This document shows, piece after piece, positions 61,630-64,000 of a stretch of 64,000 bases of DNA. Every line of letters starts with the position of its first letter. Position 1 is the stretch's first letter. The position numbers were made by a program, and so were the translations under genes. Source of the stretch: Chitinophaga agri (GTDB lineage: Bacteria > Bacteroidota > Bacteroidia > Chitinophagales > Chitinophagaceae); assembly GCF_010093065.1 (NCBI RefSeq), contig NZ_CP048113.1, positions 5,722,001 to 5,786,000 of the forward strand, written 5' to 3'. The notes beneath the pieces were generated by a model that was given only the letters and a program-made list of their open reading frames with translations, ran no database searches and was not told the DNA's origin.

Positions 61630-62610
61630 TTATTGTGCTGTGTCGGTAGACAGGCTTTTCTGAATTTTCGCCAGGATCTGGTGAGCAACTTCCATTGCCT
61701 GTAAACCATCAATTGCATTCACTGGCACAGGTTTATTATGCAGGATGCTGTCACGGAACAGTTCCAGTTCCATGCGGATCGCATTGGTCTGTTTGATCTC
61801 CGGATTATCTATTGCGATGGTCTTCTTGCCAGAATTGGTGTCGATATCCAGTGTGAATAATCCTTCGTCTGCTGGTGTTTTCAGCTTGATAATCTCAGTC
61901 TTTTTGTCCAGGAAGTCGATGCCGATATAGGCATCTTTCTGGAAGAGGCGCATTTTACGCATCTTTTTGAGGGAGATACGGCTGGAAGTGAGGTTGGCCA
62001 CGCATCCGTTATGGAATTCTATACGAACGTTGGCTATATCTGGTGTATCGCTCATGACGGCTACGCCGCTGGCAGATATTCTGTTTACGGTTGACTGTAC
62101 GATGCTCAGAACAATGTCAATGTCATGGATCATCAGATCGAGTATCACGCTGACATCAGTACCTCTCGGATTGAACTCGGCCAGGCGGTGTACTTCAATG
62201 AACATGGGTTTCAGCTCATGTCCTTTCAGTGCAAGGAAGGCGGGGTTGAAACGTTCTACGTGACCTACCTGGAATTTGATATTGGCTTCTTCCACCAGTT
62301 TAACCAGTGTTTTGGCCTCTTCCATCGTATTAGTCATCGGCTTTTCCACAAAGATGTGTTTTCCATTGCGGATAGCCTGTTCACATATCTTGAAGTGATG
62401 CGTTGTGGGAGCGATGATGTCGATGGCATCAGAAGCCTGTATCAACTCTTCCGCGGAATCGAATCTGGGAATCTGGTACTGGGCTACGCTATCAGCATTG
62501 GCATTACTCGGATCGAAAAAACCAACTATTTCTACGTCTTTCATAGTGGCCCATTGGGATAGATGTATCTTGCCCAGGTGCCCAACTCCGAAGATTCCTA
62601 TTTTGAGCAT
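61630..62610 (-). CDS. Gfo/Idh/MocA-family NAD(P)-dependent oxidoreductase
   Basis: 326 residues from the ATG at 62610; the longer frame adds a segment not like this family and overlaps radC. The N-terminal NAD(P) loop GIFGVGHLGKIH, the EKPMTN motif with the catalytic lysine near residue 95 and DLMIHDIDIV near 175 are standard. Substrate is likely a sugar, inositol or biliverdin-like molecule but cannot be named. It follows radC on the same strand. Confidence 0.87.
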   Translation of the reverse strand: MLKIGIFGVGHLGKIHLSQWATMKDVEIVGFFDPSNANADSVAQYQIPRFDSAEELIQASDAIDIIAPTTHHFKICEQAIRNGKHIFVEKPMTNTMEEAKTLVKLVEEANIKFQVGHVERFNPAFLALKGHELKPMFIEVHRLAEFNPRGTDVSVILDLMIHDIDIVLSIVQSTVNRISASGVAVMSDTPDIANVRIEFHNGCVANLTSSRISLKKMRKMRLFQKDAYIGIDFLDKKTEIIKLKTPADEGLFTLDIDTNSGKKTIAIDNPEIKQTNAIRMELELFRDSILHNKPVPVNAIDGLQAMEVAHQILAKIQKSLSTDTAQ

Positions 62611-62672
62611 GTTACTGTTTGATAATAAAATAATTGCGAATGTAAGGAAAAAGAGGTTATTATATCCAAATG

Positions 62673-63386
62673 TTATATAATGAATCCATCTTCTACCATA
62701 CTGCAATAGCCGGCTTCTGAGACAATAATGTGATCGAGCACCGTGATATCTAACAGGCGACCTGCGGATTTTAGTTTTTCTGTGAGCTGTATATCAGCAT
62801 GGCTGGGGCGGAGGTTGCCGGAGGGATGGTTATGGCAAAGGATGATCTGGGTGGCGCCTACCGCAAGCGCTTCCCGGAAGATGACCTTAGGATCGACAAC
62901 AGTACCGGTGATGCCACCGATACTGATGCATCGGTTTTGTAACACACGGCAGGCATGGTTAAGAAAAAGCACATGAAAAGACTCGAGGCTCGCATCGCCA
63001 AGTAATGGTTTAAAGTAGAGAGCGGCATCACGTCCCTGCCGGATGGTTTTCTTTTCAAGCATATAGCCGGCCTGTCTGCGACGTGCGAGTTCCATAAGAG
63101 CGACTATCTTGGTCGCTTTAGCAGTACCGATACCTTTGATCTTTGTGAGCTGCTGGATAGTGAGCTTTCCCATTTCGCCCAGATTGTGGGAGGCAGCACG
63201 TAACACTTCCTGCGCCAATGTCAGTGCAGATTTTTCTTTGTGTCCTTCATTAAGTAATATGGCTAACAGTTCAGCATCGCTTAATGCATTTGTCCCTTTA
63301 TTGATTAGTTTTTCGCGTGGCTGGTCGTCTGTGGCCCAGTTTTTAATGGCAACATGTGTGTTAGCCGGGTTAACTGTCCCTTCCAT
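62673..63386 (-). CDS. radC: RadC-family JAMM-domain protein
   Basis: 237 residues from the ATG at 63386. An upstream ATG at 63422 is rejected because a -7 element (63404-63411) lies downstream of it. An N-terminal helix-hairpin-helix (LTKIKGIGTAKATKIVAL near 80-97) is followed by the JAMM domain with HNHPSG at 185-190 and Asp198, the metal-binding set. Called DNA repair protein RadC in many genomes, but its role in repair has been questioned. It precedes the oxidoreductase gene by 62 bases on the same strand. Confidence 0.92.
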   Translation of the reverse strand: MEGTVNPANTHVAIKNWATDDQPREKLINKGTNALSDAELLAILLNEGHKEKSALTLAQEVLRAASHNLGEMGKLTIQQLTKIKGIGTAKATKIVALMELARRRQAGYMLEKKTIRQGRDAALYFKPLLGDASLESFHVLFLNHACRVLQNRCISIGGITGTVVDPKVIFREALAVGATQIILCHNHPSGNLRPSHADIQLTEKLKSAGRLLDITVLDHIIVSEAGYCSMVEDGFII

Positions 63387-63403
63387 TTTGCTAAAATTAT
63401 TAG

Positions 63404-63411
63404 CAAATATA
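63404..63411 (-). promoter_or_regulatory. Candidate -7 element (TATATTTG) of radC
   Basis: Exact TAnnTTTG on the minus strand 17 bases before the chosen ATG at 63386. Confidence 0.5.
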
Positions 63412-63600
63412 TCCCTTCCCATTAGATTTTTTTCCCTTCCCCCGAATTATTTTAAATTACACTTTCTGTTTGTCAAATTTATCGGGAAGTGTGAGTGTAA
63501 ATAACTGTAAATAATCACGTTATCTATTCTTTAAATAACCAAATCGTTTATTGTCAGGCAGATTACCTAAAAAAATACAGAATACGTACTCCAAAAAGCA

Positions 63601-63608
63601 TAGTTTTG
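63601..63608 (+). promoter_or_regulatory. Candidate -7 element (TAGTTTTG) of prs
   Basis: Exact TAnnTTTG 20 bases before the prs ATG. The upstream TTTG box is not evident. Confidence 0.45.
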
Positions 63609-63628
63609 CAACCTCTTTTTAATACTCC

Positions 63629-64000
63629 ATGCAACCATCAGTAAAAATTTTCACAGGGAACAGTAACACAGCTCTTGCAGAAAAAATTGCGAAGCGTTAC
63701 GGTAATGGTCTGGGTAAACTGACCATACAGAAATTCAGCGATGGCGAGTTCCAGCCAATCTACATGGAAAGTATCCGTGGTGATTATGTTTTCCTGATAC
63801 AGAGCACCAGCGCTCCGTCAGACAATCTGATGGAACTGTTGATGATGATAGATGCAGCTAAAAGGGCATCTGCAGGATATATCACAGCTGTAATTCCATA
63901 TTTCGGTTTCGCAAGACAGGACAGGAAGGATAAACCGAGGGTGGCAATTGCCTCCAAACTGGTAGCCAACCTGTTGACCTCTGCCGGTGCTAATCGTGTG
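63629..64000 (+). CDS. prs: Ribose-phosphate pyrophosphokinase, N-terminal part (cut by the window end)
   Basis: 124 residues of the N-terminal domain are present, open at the right edge. [69 protein letters not shown], and [17 protein letters not shown], the ATP-binding flexible loop, are diagnostic of PRPP synthetase. It makes PRPP from ribose 5-phosphate and ATP for purine, pyrimidine, His and Trp synthesis. Start is the ATG at 63629. Confidence 0.93.
   Translation, partial: MQPSVKIFTGNSNTALAEKIAKRYGNGLGKLTIQKFSDGEFQPIYMESIRGDYVFLIQSTSAPSDNLMELLMMIDAAKRASAGYITAVIPYFGFARQDRKDKPRVAIASKLVANLLTSAGANRV

Overview
The window comes from a Bacteroidota chromosome, most likely a Chitinophaga-like member of the Chitinophagaceae. 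The evidence is a SusC/SusD pair, a secreted protease with a type IX secretion sorting domain, a GH20 chitobiase and a GH29 fucosidase, the ccmB-ccmC-ccmD arrangement, and repeated TAnnTTTG promoter -7 elements (twice with TTTG 19-20 bases upstream) in place of E. coli-type promoters. No rRNA, tRNA, CRISPR array, insertion sequence or prophage was seen. Both ends cut genes: ureG at the left, prs at the right.

Layout. 0-1.6 kb: end of a urease operon (ureG, ureD, nickel-permease-like protein). 1.7-5.5 kb: complete oxidative pentose phosphate operon (gnd-zwf-pgl). 5.6-15.5 kb: secreted hydrolases (GH29, S8 protease, GH20) around a glutamate-synthase-like flavoprotein and an MscS channel. 15.7-19.5 kb: universal stress protein, then mprF with a VirJ/AcvB-type hydrolase. 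19.5-22.5 kb: a gene-poor regulatory block with a small HTH protein, a stand-alone LytTR protein and a LuxR-type protein; its gaps hold helically phased TTAAC repeats and hairpins that may mark small RNAs. 22.8-27.4 kb: SusC/SusD. 27.5-34.5 kb: siderophore-interacting protein with AraC regulator, a sigma-like/TPR membrane protein, MarR, mannonate dehydratase, glycerate kinase and a Spy-like protein. 34.7-39.6 kb: two amidohydrolase-family proteins and a PNPOx-like protein. 39.7-48 kb: tyrS, then a sugar-nucleotide operon (WbpE-like aminotransferase, ugd, uxs, rfbB, rfbC, rfbD) divergent from kdtA. 49-54.9 kb: an unknown coiled-coil/disordered protein, tdk, gtrA, biotin carboxylase and cytochrome c biogenesis genes. 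55-64 kb: mostly housekeeping genes (gdhA, a stand-alone HSDR_N nuclease-like protein, amn, a dual-ATPase peptide transporter subunit, queA, ispD, an oxidoreductase, radC, prs).

How the genes fit together. gnd-zwf-pgl should work as one NADPH-producing unit. MprF makes and flips lysyl-phosphatidylglycerol, and the VirJ/AcvB-type protein next to it is a good candidate to remove the lysine in the periplasm, giving a make-and-erase pair for membrane charge. The 42-48 kb operon makes dTDP-rhamnose, UDP-glucuronate, UDP-xylose and probably an amino sugar for surface polysaccharide, beside the Kdo transferase of lipid A-core synthesis.

The features I found least explained are: (1) a two-copy family of large hairpins built from 11-bp tandem units (10.05-10.16 kb and 51.03-51.11 kb), each beside a terminator and outside genes; (2) phased TTAAC repeats around a LytTR gene; (3) a sigma-region-2-like domain fused through one membrane helix to TPR repeats; (4) an S8 protease with no aspartate at the usual triad position; and (5) amidohydrolase domains of which only one in three keeps its metal ligands. 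I ran no database searches; family names rest on motif recognition.
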